The notes under the pieces were generated by a model. It was given only the letters and a program-made list of their open reading frames with translations. It did not search any database and was not told the DNA's origin. Shown here in pieces: positions 10,322 to 18,804 of a stretch of DNA of 64,000 nucleotides. Location: positions 48,776 to 112,775 of the forward strand of contig CANMPK010000005.1 in the NCBI GenBank assembly GCA_947499725.1. Reading direction: 5' to 3'. The stretch's first letter is position 1; each line of letters starts with the position of its first letter. Source of the stretch: an uncultured Paracoccaceae bacterium. Its GTDB lineage: Bacteria > Pseudomonadota > Alphaproteobacteria > Rhodobacterales > Rhodobacteraceae. The position numbers and the translations under genes were made by a program.

Positions 10322-11533
10322 ATGCCCATCCCAGTCACCATTTTGAACGGCTTTCTTGGCGCGGGGAAGACGACGCTTTTGCAGAACCTTTTGGTGCAGG
10401 CGCGGGCGTTGCCAGATGTGACTTTGGGGGTGCTCGTCAATGAGATGAGCGTGCTGGATGTGGATGGCTCTGTGCTGGACACAAGCGAGGTGATTTCGCG
10501 CCGCAGCCCGCATTTTGCCTCGGTTCCCGGGGGGAGCATTAGCAGTGCCGAGGGCCTGCAAAAGTTGCGTGATTGTGTGGCGCAGGTTTTGGCAGATGGG
10601 GAGGTGACGCATCTGTTGATCGAAACCTCCGGCAGCACGCATCCTTGGCCTTTGTTGACCGCCTTGCGTGAGATGCCAGAGGTGGACTTGCATGGGGTGG
10701 TGGCCGTGGTGGATACGGTGACGCTTTGGCAGGATCACGATCAGGGGCGGGCGATTCAGGCGCAGGCGAGTGCGCATTTGCAGCAGGGCAAGCGCGGGGT
10801 GGAGAACCTGTTGGCCGAGCAGATCATGTTTGCCAACCGTATTCTGCTGAGCAAGGCTGATAAGGCGGATCCGCAGGTGTTGCAGACCGTGGCGCAGGCG
10901 GTGCATCCGTTAAATCCTTATGCCGATATTCTGGGGATGCAGTGGGGCAATGTGCGCTTGGATGGGTTGCTGTCGATGCCGGCCTATCCGTACGAGCGGG
11001 TCGAGACGCTGGGCCAAGAGCTGACCGATTGGGATACTGAGCATGGCACGCAATCGATGGAAGGGCCGCAGGATTATGCGATTGGCAGCCGTGTGCTGAA
11101 TGATCCGCGTCCGTTTCATCCGCAGCGGTTGTGGGATGTGTATAACCGTTTTCTTGGCATTGGGATTTATCGCAGCAAAGGGTTTTTTTGGCTGCCGACG
11201 CGGGACAATTTGGTGTTGCTGTGGAACCAGACGGCGGGCTCTGTTGGGCTGGAGATGGTGAATTACTGGAAGATTTGCACCCTGGAAGATGAGAGCCTGA
11301 ACCTGTCGGATTGGGAAAAGGATGCGATGCGGGCCAAGCTTGAAGGGATGCATCCGGTGTTTGGGGATCGCCATTGTAAGCTGACGGTGATTGGCCAAGA
11401 GGCCGAGCTGGATACCTTTGTGGAGGCCTTGCAGGGATGTTTCTGTACCGACGAAGAGATCGCCGCGTGGCAAGCTGGTTCGGTGTTTGATGATCCTTGG
11501 CCGCGCAGCGTTTCGACGGTGACCGCTGGGTGA
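10322..11533 (+). CDS. COG0523 (CobW/YciC-like) P-loop GTPase, variant lacking the CxCC motif
   Basis: MPIPVTILNGFLGAGKTTLLQNLL Walker A; C-terminal CobW-like domain; GCxCC position reads GSISS. Confidence 0.85.
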   Translation: MPIPVTILNGFLGAGKTTLLQNLLVQARALPDVTLGVLVNEMSVLDVDGSVLDTSEVISRRSPHFASVPGGSISSAEGLQKLRDCVAQVLADGEVTHLLIETSGSTHPWPLLTALREMPEVDLHGVVAVVDTVTLWQDHDQGRAIQAQASAHLQQGKRGVENLLAEQIMFANRILLSKADKADPQVLQTVAQAVHPLNPYADILGMQWGNVRLDGLLSMPAYPYERVETLGQELTDWDTEHGTQSMEGPQDYAIGSRVLNDPRPFHPQRLWDVYNRFLGIGIYRSKGFFWLPTRDNLVLLWNQTAGSVGLEMVNYWKICTLEDESLNLSDWEKDAMRAKLEGMHPVFGDRHCKLTVIGQEAELDTFVEALQGCFCTDEEIAAWQAGSVFDDPWPRSVSTVTAG

Positions 11534-11551
11534 ATGATATGGGTGCTATGA

Positions 11552-11579
11552 AGCGCCCATAATGATGGTTATGTTAATT
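11552..11579 (+). other. Candidate XerCD recombination site (dif)
   Basis: AGCGCCCATAA-TGATGG-TTATGTTAATT: XerC arm 8/11 and XerD arm 10/11 identical to E. coli dif (GGTGCGCATAA/TTATGTTAAAT), 6-bp centre, CATAA-N6-TTATG inner palindrome, intergenic. Confidence 0.72.
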
Positions 11580-11716
11580 ATTGGGCCGTGTGAGGTGCGA
11601 AGATTTGCCGTATGGTCGGCGGTTTTGCGCTTTTGCAACAATTCCACACGTGAAGTTTAGTTGCAGCTTTCGCGGTTAAGCGTCAGAGAAGACTTCGAAA
11701 TTAACGTGAGGGTGTT

Positions 11717-13336
11717 ATGTCCGCTTCTTCTTTGCGCGCTGCAAATGTTCTGGCTCGTCGGCTTTATGCGGCGGGGTGCCGTTGGGCTTTTGGGATGCCG
11801 GGTGGCGAGGTGCTGACCCTGATTGATGCACTTGAGAAAGCAGGCATCACCTTTGTTTTGGCAAAGCATGAAAACGCGGCGGGCTTTATGGCCGAGGGCA
11901 CGTATCACCGCACCGGTGCGCCGGGGATTTTGGTGGCGACGGTTGGGCCGGGTGCTTTGAACGGGATCAACTCGGTTGAAAATGCGCGTCAGGATCGCGT
12001 GCCGTTGATTGTACTGACGGGCTGTGTGGATGCGGATGTGGCTGAGACCTATACGCACCAAGTGCTGGACCAGCCGCAGGTGTTCCGTCCGATCACCAAG
12101 GCGACGTTTACGTTGAACGCCAAGGCGGCGGGTGTGATTGCCGACAAAGCCGTGACGCAGGCGGTGGAAGGCCGCCCCGGCCCTGTGCATATTGATGTGC
12201 CAATTTCTGTGGCGGATGCGCCTGCTGTTGGCGGCGAGGTGTTGCGTACACCAGCCCTGCCCGTGCAGCCTGCCCCAAGCGCTGGGTTTGCAGCGGCGCA
12301 GGCGGCTTTGGCGGGCGCGAAACGTCCGTTGATTGTGTGCGGTGTGGACGCCATGAGCGAAGGCGCAGAGGATGCTTTGAAAACGGCGGCAGAGCGCCTG
12401 AATGCGCCGGTGATCACCACCTATAAGGCCAAGGGATTGTTGGCGGAATCCCATCCGTTGGCGCTTGGCGGGGCGGGATTGTCTCCGCTGGCGGATAAGA
12501 TGCTTTTGCCATTGGTGCGCGACGCGGATGTGATTTTGGCGATTGGCTATGATCCGATTGAAATGCGCCCTGGGTGGCAGAACCCATGGGATCCTGAAAG
12601 CCAAGTGGTGATTGATATCACCGCCGAGCCGAACCACCATTATATGCACCAAGCAACCTATAATATTATCGGCGACAGCGCGGCATCGACCTTGGCGGTT
12701 TTGCCAGAGGCGCCGTTGCAGGATGTCTGGCCGGATGAGGCCCCTGCCCGCACGCGTGCGGCTTTGCACGAAGCGTTTGCGCGCAAGGATGATTGGGGGC
12801 CGGATGCGGTGATCTCGATCTGTCGCGATGCTTTGCCGGCGGATACTTTGGCCACGGCGGATAGTGGCGCACACCGGATTTTGCTGTCGCAAATGTGGGG
12901 CTGTGAGTTCCCGCGGGCGCTGACGCAATCCAGCGGGCTTTGCACCATGGGTGTGGCCGTGCCTTTGGCGATGGGCCAGAGCATTGTGGAGCCGGATCGC
13001 ACGGTTGTCTCTTTCTCGGGCGATGCAGGTTTTCTGATGGTGGCTGGTGAATTGGCCACGGCGGCCGAGCGTGGGTTGAAGACGATTTTCGTGGTCTTTG
13101 TGGATGCGAGCCTTGCCTTGATCGAATTGAAGCAGCGCCAACGTCAGATGGACAATCGCGGTGTTGATTTTGGCCATGCGGATTTCGCGGCGATTGCGCG
13201 GGGCTTTGGCGGCACAGGGCATTCTGTGCGATCCGAGGATGAATTGCGCGCAGCTTTGGCGGCGGCGCAAGAGGCGGATGGGTTTACCCTGATCGCGGCT
13301 GAGATTGATCGCAAATCTTACGATGGGCGTTTCTAA
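11717..13336 (+). CDS. Thiamine pyrophosphate-dependent enzyme (acetolactate synthase/decarboxylase-like)
   Basis: ThDP enzyme with N-terminal GMPGGEVLTLIDALE and C-terminal GDAGFLMVAGELATA binding motif. Confidence 0.85.
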   Translation: MSASSLRAANVLARRLYAAGCRWAFGMPGGEVLTLIDALEKAGITFVLAKHENAAGFMAEGTYHRTGAPGILVATVGPGALNGINSVENARQDRVPLIVLTGCVDADVAETYTHQVLDQPQVFRPITKATFTLNAKAAGVIADKAVTQAVEGRPGPVHIDVPISVADAPAVGGEVLRTPALPVQPAPSAGFAAAQAALAGAKRPLIVCGVDAMSEGAEDALKTAAERLNAPVITTYKAKGLLAESHPLALGGAGLSPLADKMLLPLVRDADVILAIGYDPIEMRPGWQNPWDPESQVVIDITAEPNHHYMHQATYNIIGDSAASTLAVLPEAPLQDVWPDEAPARTRAALHEAFARKDDWGPDAVISICRDALPADTLATADSGAHRILLSQMWGCEFPRALTQSSGLCTMGVAVPLAMGQSIVEPDRTVVSFSGDAGFLMVAGELATAAERGLKTIFVVFVDASLALIELKQRQRQMDNRGVDFGHADFAAIARGFGGTGHSVRSEDELRAALAAAQEADGFTLIAAEIDRKSYDGRF

Positions 13337-14550
13337 TGGACATGCCTTTTGAAGCGGGTGCCTTGGATGGTTTGGTTGTTCTAGACCTGTCGCGCATTTT
13401 GGCGGGGCCAACGGCCACTCAGTTGATGGGTGATTTGGGCGCGACGGTGATTAAGATCGAGAACCCAAAGACCGGCGGTGATGACACGCGGTCATGGGGC
13501 CCGCCCTATGCGGAAACCTTGGATGGCAACAGCGATCTGAGCGCCTATTTCATGGCGGCGAACCGCAATAAATATTCTATCCCCGCTGATCTGAGCACCG
13601 AAGAGGGCCGCGCGCTGGTTAAGGCGATTGCGGCGCAGGCGGATGTGGTGATCGAGAACTACAAACCGGATGGTTTGGTGAAATACGGGCTGGATCACAA
13701 GACGTTGTGCGCGGCGCATCCGAGGTTGGTCTATTGCTCGATTTCGGGCTTTGGTCAGACGGGGCCGAACCGCGATAAGCCGGGTTATGATCTGATGGCG
13801 CAGGGTTATGGTGGCATCATGTCTTTGATTGGCGAACCCGAGGGCGCGCCGATGAAAGTGGCCGTGGGCATCGCGGATGTGATGTGCGGCATGTATGCGA
13901 CGATTGGGATTTTGGCGGCGTTGCGCCATCGCGATGCAACCGGAGACGGGCAGCATATTGATCTGTCTCTGGTGGATAGCACCATGTCTTGGTTGATCAA
14001 TGAGGGCACGAATTACCTGACCTCTGGCAAATTGCCAGCGCGTCGGGGCAATGCGCATCCGAATATTGTGCCGTATGAGGTGTTCGAAGTGGTGGATGGT
14101 CACGTGATCATCGCTGTGGGAAATGACACGCAATATCAACGGTTTTGCCAAGTGATTGGCCGAGACGACCTTGCGACAGAATCGCGTTACCTGAAAAACG
14201 CCGATCGTGTGACACATCGCGCGGAACTGGTGGCCGAGGTGGCCAAGACTCTGAAACAATTCAAGCGGGATTGGCTTTTGGCCGCGTTGGAAGATGTCAA
14301 AGTGCCGTGTGGGCCGATTAACACGTTGGAAGATGCTTTGCAGTCGGATCAGGCGCAGGCGCGTGGGGCGACGGTTGACATGCCAAACCCTGAAACCACC
14401 CGTGGTGGTGTGCAACTGCTTGGAAATCCACTGAAATTTTCGAAAACACCTGTGTCGTATCGTCGACCTCCGCCGCGGTTTGGACAGGATATGGGAGCGC
14501 TCGAAACGCTTCTACCCGGACTCAACCTGCCTATTTCAAAGGCAGAATAG
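13336..14550 (+). CDS. CaiB/BaiF family CoA transferase
   Basis: LVVLDLSRILAGPTATQLMGDLGATVIKIENP...; TAATG overlap with upstream gene. Confidence 0.9.
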   Translation: MDMPFEAGALDGLVVLDLSRILAGPTATQLMGDLGATVIKIENPKTGGDDTRSWGPPYAETLDGNSDLSAYFMAANRNKYSIPADLSTEEGRALVKAIAAQADVVIENYKPDGLVKYGLDHKTLCAAHPRLVYCSISGFGQTGPNRDKPGYDLMAQGYGGIMSLIGEPEGAPMKVAVGIADVMCGMYATIGILAALRHRDATGDGQHIDLSLVDSTMSWLINEGTNYLTSGKLPARRGNAHPNIVPYEVFEVVDGHVIIAVGNDTQYQRFCQVIGRDDLATESRYLKNADRVTHRAELVAEVAKTLKQFKRDWLLAALEDVKVPCGPINTLEDALQSDQAQARGATVDMPNPETTRGGVQLLGNPLKFSKTPVSYRRPPPRFGQDMGALETLLPGLNLPISKAE

Positions 14551-14684
14551 CGCGAGGCGCTCACGAAACAGTGATCCTCGATCACATTCCCGATGGCTAG
14601 CGGCCTCGTGAAGTGAAGGGGAAAGCTGGCTGATTTATTTATGTTTTAAGCGCGTTTAAAGGCGCCGAAACGTTAGGACCCGAA

Positions 14685-16046
14685 ATGTACCACGATATTT
14701 GCACCTGCCCTGTGAGCTTAACACAGGCGTCTTCTATTCAACATTGGAATAATTTGATCCGTTCTATGATGGCACATGGCACAGAGGCCCCCGTGCATTT
14801 GGGTGCGTTGCTTGAAGACGAGCCTGACTTTGCGATGGCATATGCGGCGAAGGGTTTGTTCTCGTTGATGATGGGGCGCCGTGAATTGCACGCGGTGGCG
14901 CAAGAGGCGCATCAGGCGGCGGTGACGGCTTTGGCAAAAGGTGGCGCCACAGAGCGCGAGCGGCTTTGGGTGCAGGCGCTGGCGTTTTGGCTGAAGGACC
15001 AGCCGACGGGTGCGATTGAATGTATGGAAAAGGCGATGGCGCTGAATCCGGCGGATACGCTGTCGATGAAGATCAGCCACGGTATTCGGTTCATGTTGGG
15101 CGATGGTGCAGGGATGCGTCGCTCTTTGGAGCGGGTGATGGGCGCGCATGGCAGCGATCACGCGCTGCGCGGCTATGCGCTGGGGTGTTTGGCCTTCGCG
15201 CAGGAAGAGACCGGCAGCTATCAGCAGGCTGAGGCGACAGGTCTGGAAGGTTTGACGTTGGCCAGCGATGATGCCTGGGGCATGCACGCTGTGGCCCATG
15301 TTTACGACATGACACATGATCCAAGCAAAGGCATTGCCCTGATTGATGGCAATCGCGGCGCTTGGGATCATTGCAACAACTTCCGCTATCACGTGTGGTG
15401 GCATAAGGCGTTGCTGCACTTGGATCGTGGCGAGCATGACTATGTGCTGTCGCTGTACGATACAAAGATCCGCGAAGAGAAGACCGACGATTACCGCGAT
15501 TTCTCGAACGCAAGCTCGCTGCTGGTGCGGCTGGAGCTGGAAGGCGTTCAGGTGGGGGATCGCTGGTCGGAACTGGCGGACCTTGCGGAAACCCGTAGCG
15601 ACGATGGCTGTTTGGCTTTCGCTGATTTGCACTACATGTTGGCGCTGTCTGGTGACAAACGCCATGACGCGGCAGCGCGTTTGGTGGCGCGTGTGGCCAA
15701 GACAGGCGCGCAGGCTGGCGAGTTTGCTGGCGTGATGCATAACCCTGGTCTGGCGGCGGCTGAAGGCTTGGCGGCCTTTGGCGAGGCGCGTTACGACGAG
15801 GCGTTTAAACAGTTGGCGGCGGCGCAGCCTCAGTTCCAGAAAATGGGCGGAAGCCACGCGCAACGTGACGTTTTTGAACGGGTGACGATTGATGCCGCGC
15901 TGCGTGCGGGCTATTTGGCCGATGCTGAACGTTTGCTGGTGGAACGGACTGCCCTGCGCAAAGGCGCGGCGGATCATTTCGCAGAGTCGCGTTTGGAGAC
16001 GATCAATACTTATCAGATGCTGAACGCATCAACTGCTGCTCAATAG
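14685..16046 (+). CDS. Tetratricopeptide repeat-like protein
   Basis: ORF 453 aa, helical TPR-like repeats. Confidence 0.65.
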   Translation: MYHDICTCPVSLTQASSIQHWNNLIRSMMAHGTEAPVHLGALLEDEPDFAMAYAAKGLFSLMMGRRELHAVAQEAHQAAVTALAKGGATERERLWVQALAFWLKDQPTGAIECMEKAMALNPADTLSMKISHGIRFMLGDGAGMRRSLERVMGAHGSDHALRGYALGCLAFAQEETGSYQQAEATGLEGLTLASDDAWGMHAVAHVYDMTHDPSKGIALIDGNRGAWDHCNNFRYHVWWHKALLHLDRGEHDYVLSLYDTKIREEKTDDYRDFSNASSLLVRLELEGVQVGDRWSELADLAETRSDDGCLAFADLHYMLALSGDKRHDAAARLVARVAKTGAQAGEFAGVMHNPGLAAAEGLAAFGEARYDEAFKQLAAAQPQFQKMGGSHAQRDVFERVTIDAALRAGYLADAERLLVERTALRKGAADHFAESRLETINTYQMLNASTAAQ

Positions 16047-16057
16047 AATTAGAATAG

Positions 16058-17260
16058 ATGACTGCCGCTGTGACCACCCCTTCAACGATGCCACGCGCTG
16101 CCTCTGCTGCAGCTGCGCCGGCGACAACACGTGACCCGCGTTTGGATTTCTTCCGCGGGATTGCGATGTTTATCATCCTGATTGCCCATGTGCCCGGCGA
16201 TTGGCTGGCGCTTTGGATTCCAGCGCGGTTTGGCTTTTCTGACGCGACAGAGACCTTTGTGTTCTGTTCGGGCATGGCCTCGGCGATTGCCTTTGGGCGG
16301 GTGTTCCGTGTGCGCGGTTTGCTGATGGGCACCGCGCGGGTGAGCTACCGCATTTGGCAAGTGTACTGGGCGCATTTGGGTCTGTTCTTTGCCATTGCGA
16401 TGGCTATGGCGACGCTGAATATGCTGCTGCCTGAGGGACGCGATTATATTGGTCAGTTGAACCTCTATCCGTTCTTTAAGAATGCACAGACGCAATTGGT
16501 GCATCTGTTCACCCTGACCTACATCCCGAATTATTTCGACATTCTGCCGATGTATATGGTCATTCTGGCGATGATGCCGGTGATGATTGCTTTGGCGCGT
16601 GTGCATAAGGGTTTAGTGGCTGCGGCCTGTTTGGCGCTTTGGGCGATGGCGAACTTTGGCGGTGTGAATCTGCCGGCTGAATCTTGGTCAGAGCGTGGTT
16701 GGTTCTTTAACCCCTTTGGCTGGCAGTTGGTCTTTTTCACGGGCTTTGCCTTTATGATCGGCTGGATCCCTGCCCCACCGAAAAGCCGCACGCTGTTTTG
16801 GATTGCTGTGGCGATCATTCTGCTGTCAGTGCCGTTTGCTTATTTCCGATTGCTGGGCGCGTTTGAGGTGTTCATGGAAGGCCGCCGCGCCTTGGGCGAC
16901 ATGATTGGTAAAACCAACTTTGGCATCCTGCGCTATGTGCATTTCTTGGCAACGGCCTATGTGGCTTGGATGCTGGTTGGCCCGCGCGGCGATCATATTC
17001 GCACGCTGGGCGGCAACGGCCTGCTCGGCCGGATTTGGCAGCCTGTTTTGGCGGCCATCATGAAAGTGGGTCAGCAATCGCTGGCCGTGTTTATCGCTTC
17101 GATGTTCTTGGCGCGTTTGCTGGGGGTCTTGTTTGATCTGTTCGGACGCAGCCATTTCACAATGCTTTGGGTCAACCTGCTGGGCTTTGCCCTGATCATT
17201 GGGGTGGCCTATGGGGCGAGCTGGTTCAAATCCCAGCCTTGGCGAAAGAAGAAGGTGTAA
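16058..17260 (+). CDS. opgC: OpgC-family acyltransferase (periplasmic glucan modification)
   Basis: RDPRLDFFRGIAMFIILIAHVP..., multi-TM OpgC-like; followed by opgG and opgH. Confidence 0.82.
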   Translation: MTAAVTTPSTMPRAASAAAAPATTRDPRLDFFRGIAMFIILIAHVPGDWLALWIPARFGFSDATETFVFCSGMASAIAFGRVFRVRGLLMGTARVSYRIWQVYWAHLGLFFAIAMAMATLNMLLPEGRDYIGQLNLYPFFKNAQTQLVHLFTLTYIPNYFDILPMYMVILAMMPVMIALARVHKGLVAAACLALWAMANFGGVNLPAESWSERGWFFNPFGWQLVFFTGFAFMIGWIPAPPKSRTLFWIAVAIILLSVPFAYFRLLGAFEVFMEGRRALGDMIGKTNFGILRYVHFLATAYVAWMLVGPRGDHIRTLGGNGLLGRIWQPVLAAIMKVGQQSLAVFIASMFLARLLGVLFDLFGRSHFTMLWVNLLGFALIIGVAYGASWFKSQPWRKKKV

Positions 17261-17262
17261 CC

Positions 17263-18804
17263 ATGCTGCGACGTGAATTTGTAACAAGCTTGATGGCCTT
17301 GGCGGCCAGCCCTGCTGTGGCAAGCAGCGAGGCGGCGACGGCGGATGTTCAGCAAGAAGTTGGCCTGTCTTTGGGTCAAAGCGCGGCCTTTGATCCGGCG
17401 GATGTGATCAATCTGGCGCGGGCGCGGGCTGTGCTGCCCTATGAAGAGCGCCGCTCGATCCCGCAGGATTGGCTGAACATCAGCTATGATGATTATCGCT
17501 CGATCTGGTTTGATACGCGCAATGCGCTTTGGGAAGATGAAGGCACCACGCCGTTGCGTTTGGATGTGTTTGCGCCGGGTCTGTATTTCCCTAAGCCTGT
17601 GTCGATCCACATCGTGGAAAACGGCGAAGCGCGTCCATTGAATTTTGATCTGGAGGTTTTTGACAAGACCGACAAATTCCCGCAGGTCACGATTGACGAT
17701 AGCCTTGGGTATTCCGGTTTGCGCCTGCGCGCGGAATTGGAAAAGGCTGGTGTGTTCACTGAATTTGCCGTGTTCCAAGGGGCGAGCTATTTCCGCGCGA
17801 TTGGCACGCAGGATATTTACGGATTGTCCGCCCGTGGTTTGGCGATTGATGTGGCCGAACCAACGGGGGAAGAGTTCCCTGATTTCGTGGGCTTCTGGCT
17901 GGAAAAACCCGTGATGGGTGACGAGCGCCATGTGCTGCACGCGCTGCTGGACAGCCCGAGCTGCACCGGGGCCTATCGTTTTGTGATCCGCCCGGGTCAG
18001 CCTTTGCAGATGGAAGTGCAAGCGACGATCTTCCCGCGCGAAGAGATGACTCATGTGGGTGTCGCCCCGCTGACATCCATGTTCCAGTTTGATCAGACGA
18101 ACCGTCATAAGTTTTCGGATTTCCGCCCTGCGGTGCATGACTCTGACGGGTTGCTGATGCGCAATGGTGCGGGCGAGACCATTTGGCGGCCGCTCGCCAA
18201 CCCGCAGAACTTGCAGATCAGCGCCTTTGCGGATGAGAACCCGAAGGGCTTTGGCCTGATGCAGCGCGCGCGCAAGTTCAGCGATTTCGCGGACCTTGAG
18301 GCGCATTACCATCGCCGCCCTAGCCTGTGGGTGGAACCTGGCGAAGGCTGGGGCAAGGGCGCTGTGACCTTGGTGGAAATTCCAACGGATCGCGAGATTT
18401 ACGACAATATCGTCAGCTATTGGCGTCCTGCTGAGCCTTGGCAAAAGGGCAGCGAACATACGATTTCCTATGATCTGACATGGGGCGAAAACAGCGCTTA
18501 TGGCAATGGGCAGAAGGTGCTGAACACGCGCATCGGCAAGGCCTTTGAAAGCGGCATTATCGTTACGATCGATTTTGAAAACGGCCCTGATGTGCCGGAA
18601 GACCTTTCAGAGATCGATCACATGGTGCGCGGCAGCGCGGGTGAGGTGTCTAAGGGCATTATCCAGCGTAACCCTGAAACGGGTGGGCCGCGCTTGGCGT
18701 TTAAGTTTGAACCGGGCGATGCGGGCTTGATCGAGTTCCGCGCGGAGCTGCGTTTGAACGGGGCACCTCTGGGTGAAACTTGGCTGTATCGGTGGACTGC
18801 ATGA
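17263..18804 (+). CDS. opgG: Periplasmic glucan biosynthesis protein OpgG/OpgD family
   Basis: Signal peptide (MLRREFVTSLMALAAS, possibly Tat-type) and MdoG-family sequence. Confidence 0.85.
   Translation: MLRREFVTSLMALAASPAVASSEAATADVQQEVGLSLGQSAAFDPADVINLARARAVLPYEERRSIPQDWLNISYDDYRSIWFDTRNALWEDEGTTPLRLDVFAPGLYFPKPVSIHIVENGEARPLNFDLEVFDKTDKFPQVTIDDSLGYSGLRLRAELEKAGVFTEFAVFQGASYFRAIGTQDIYGLSARGLAIDVAEPTGEEFPDFVGFWLEKPVMGDERHVLHALLDSPSCTGAYRFVIRPGQPLQMEVQATIFPREEMTHVGVAPLTSMFQFDQTNRHKFSDFRPAVHDSDGLLMRNGAGETIWRPLANPQNLQISAFADENPKGFGLMQRARKFSDFADLEAHYHRRPSLWVEPGEGWGKGAVTLVEIPTDREIYDNIVSYWRPAEPWQKGSEHTISYDLTWGENSAYGNGQKVLNTRIGKAFESGIIVTIDFENGPDVPEDLSEIDHMVRGSAGEVSKGIIQRNPETGGPRLAFKFEPGDAGLIEFRAELRLNGAPLGETWLYRWTA

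Noticed and set aside
11657-13411. 584-aa minus-strand ORF antisense to the ThDP gene
   Set aside because: Low-complexity Arg/His-rich translation; opposite a well-supported enzyme.
14718-15977. 419-aa minus-strand ORF antisense to the TPR gene (and similar shadow ORFs at 17209-18459, 13492-14415 and 19650-20408)
   Set aside because: Same shadow-ORF signature; no independent start/RBS or domain evidence.
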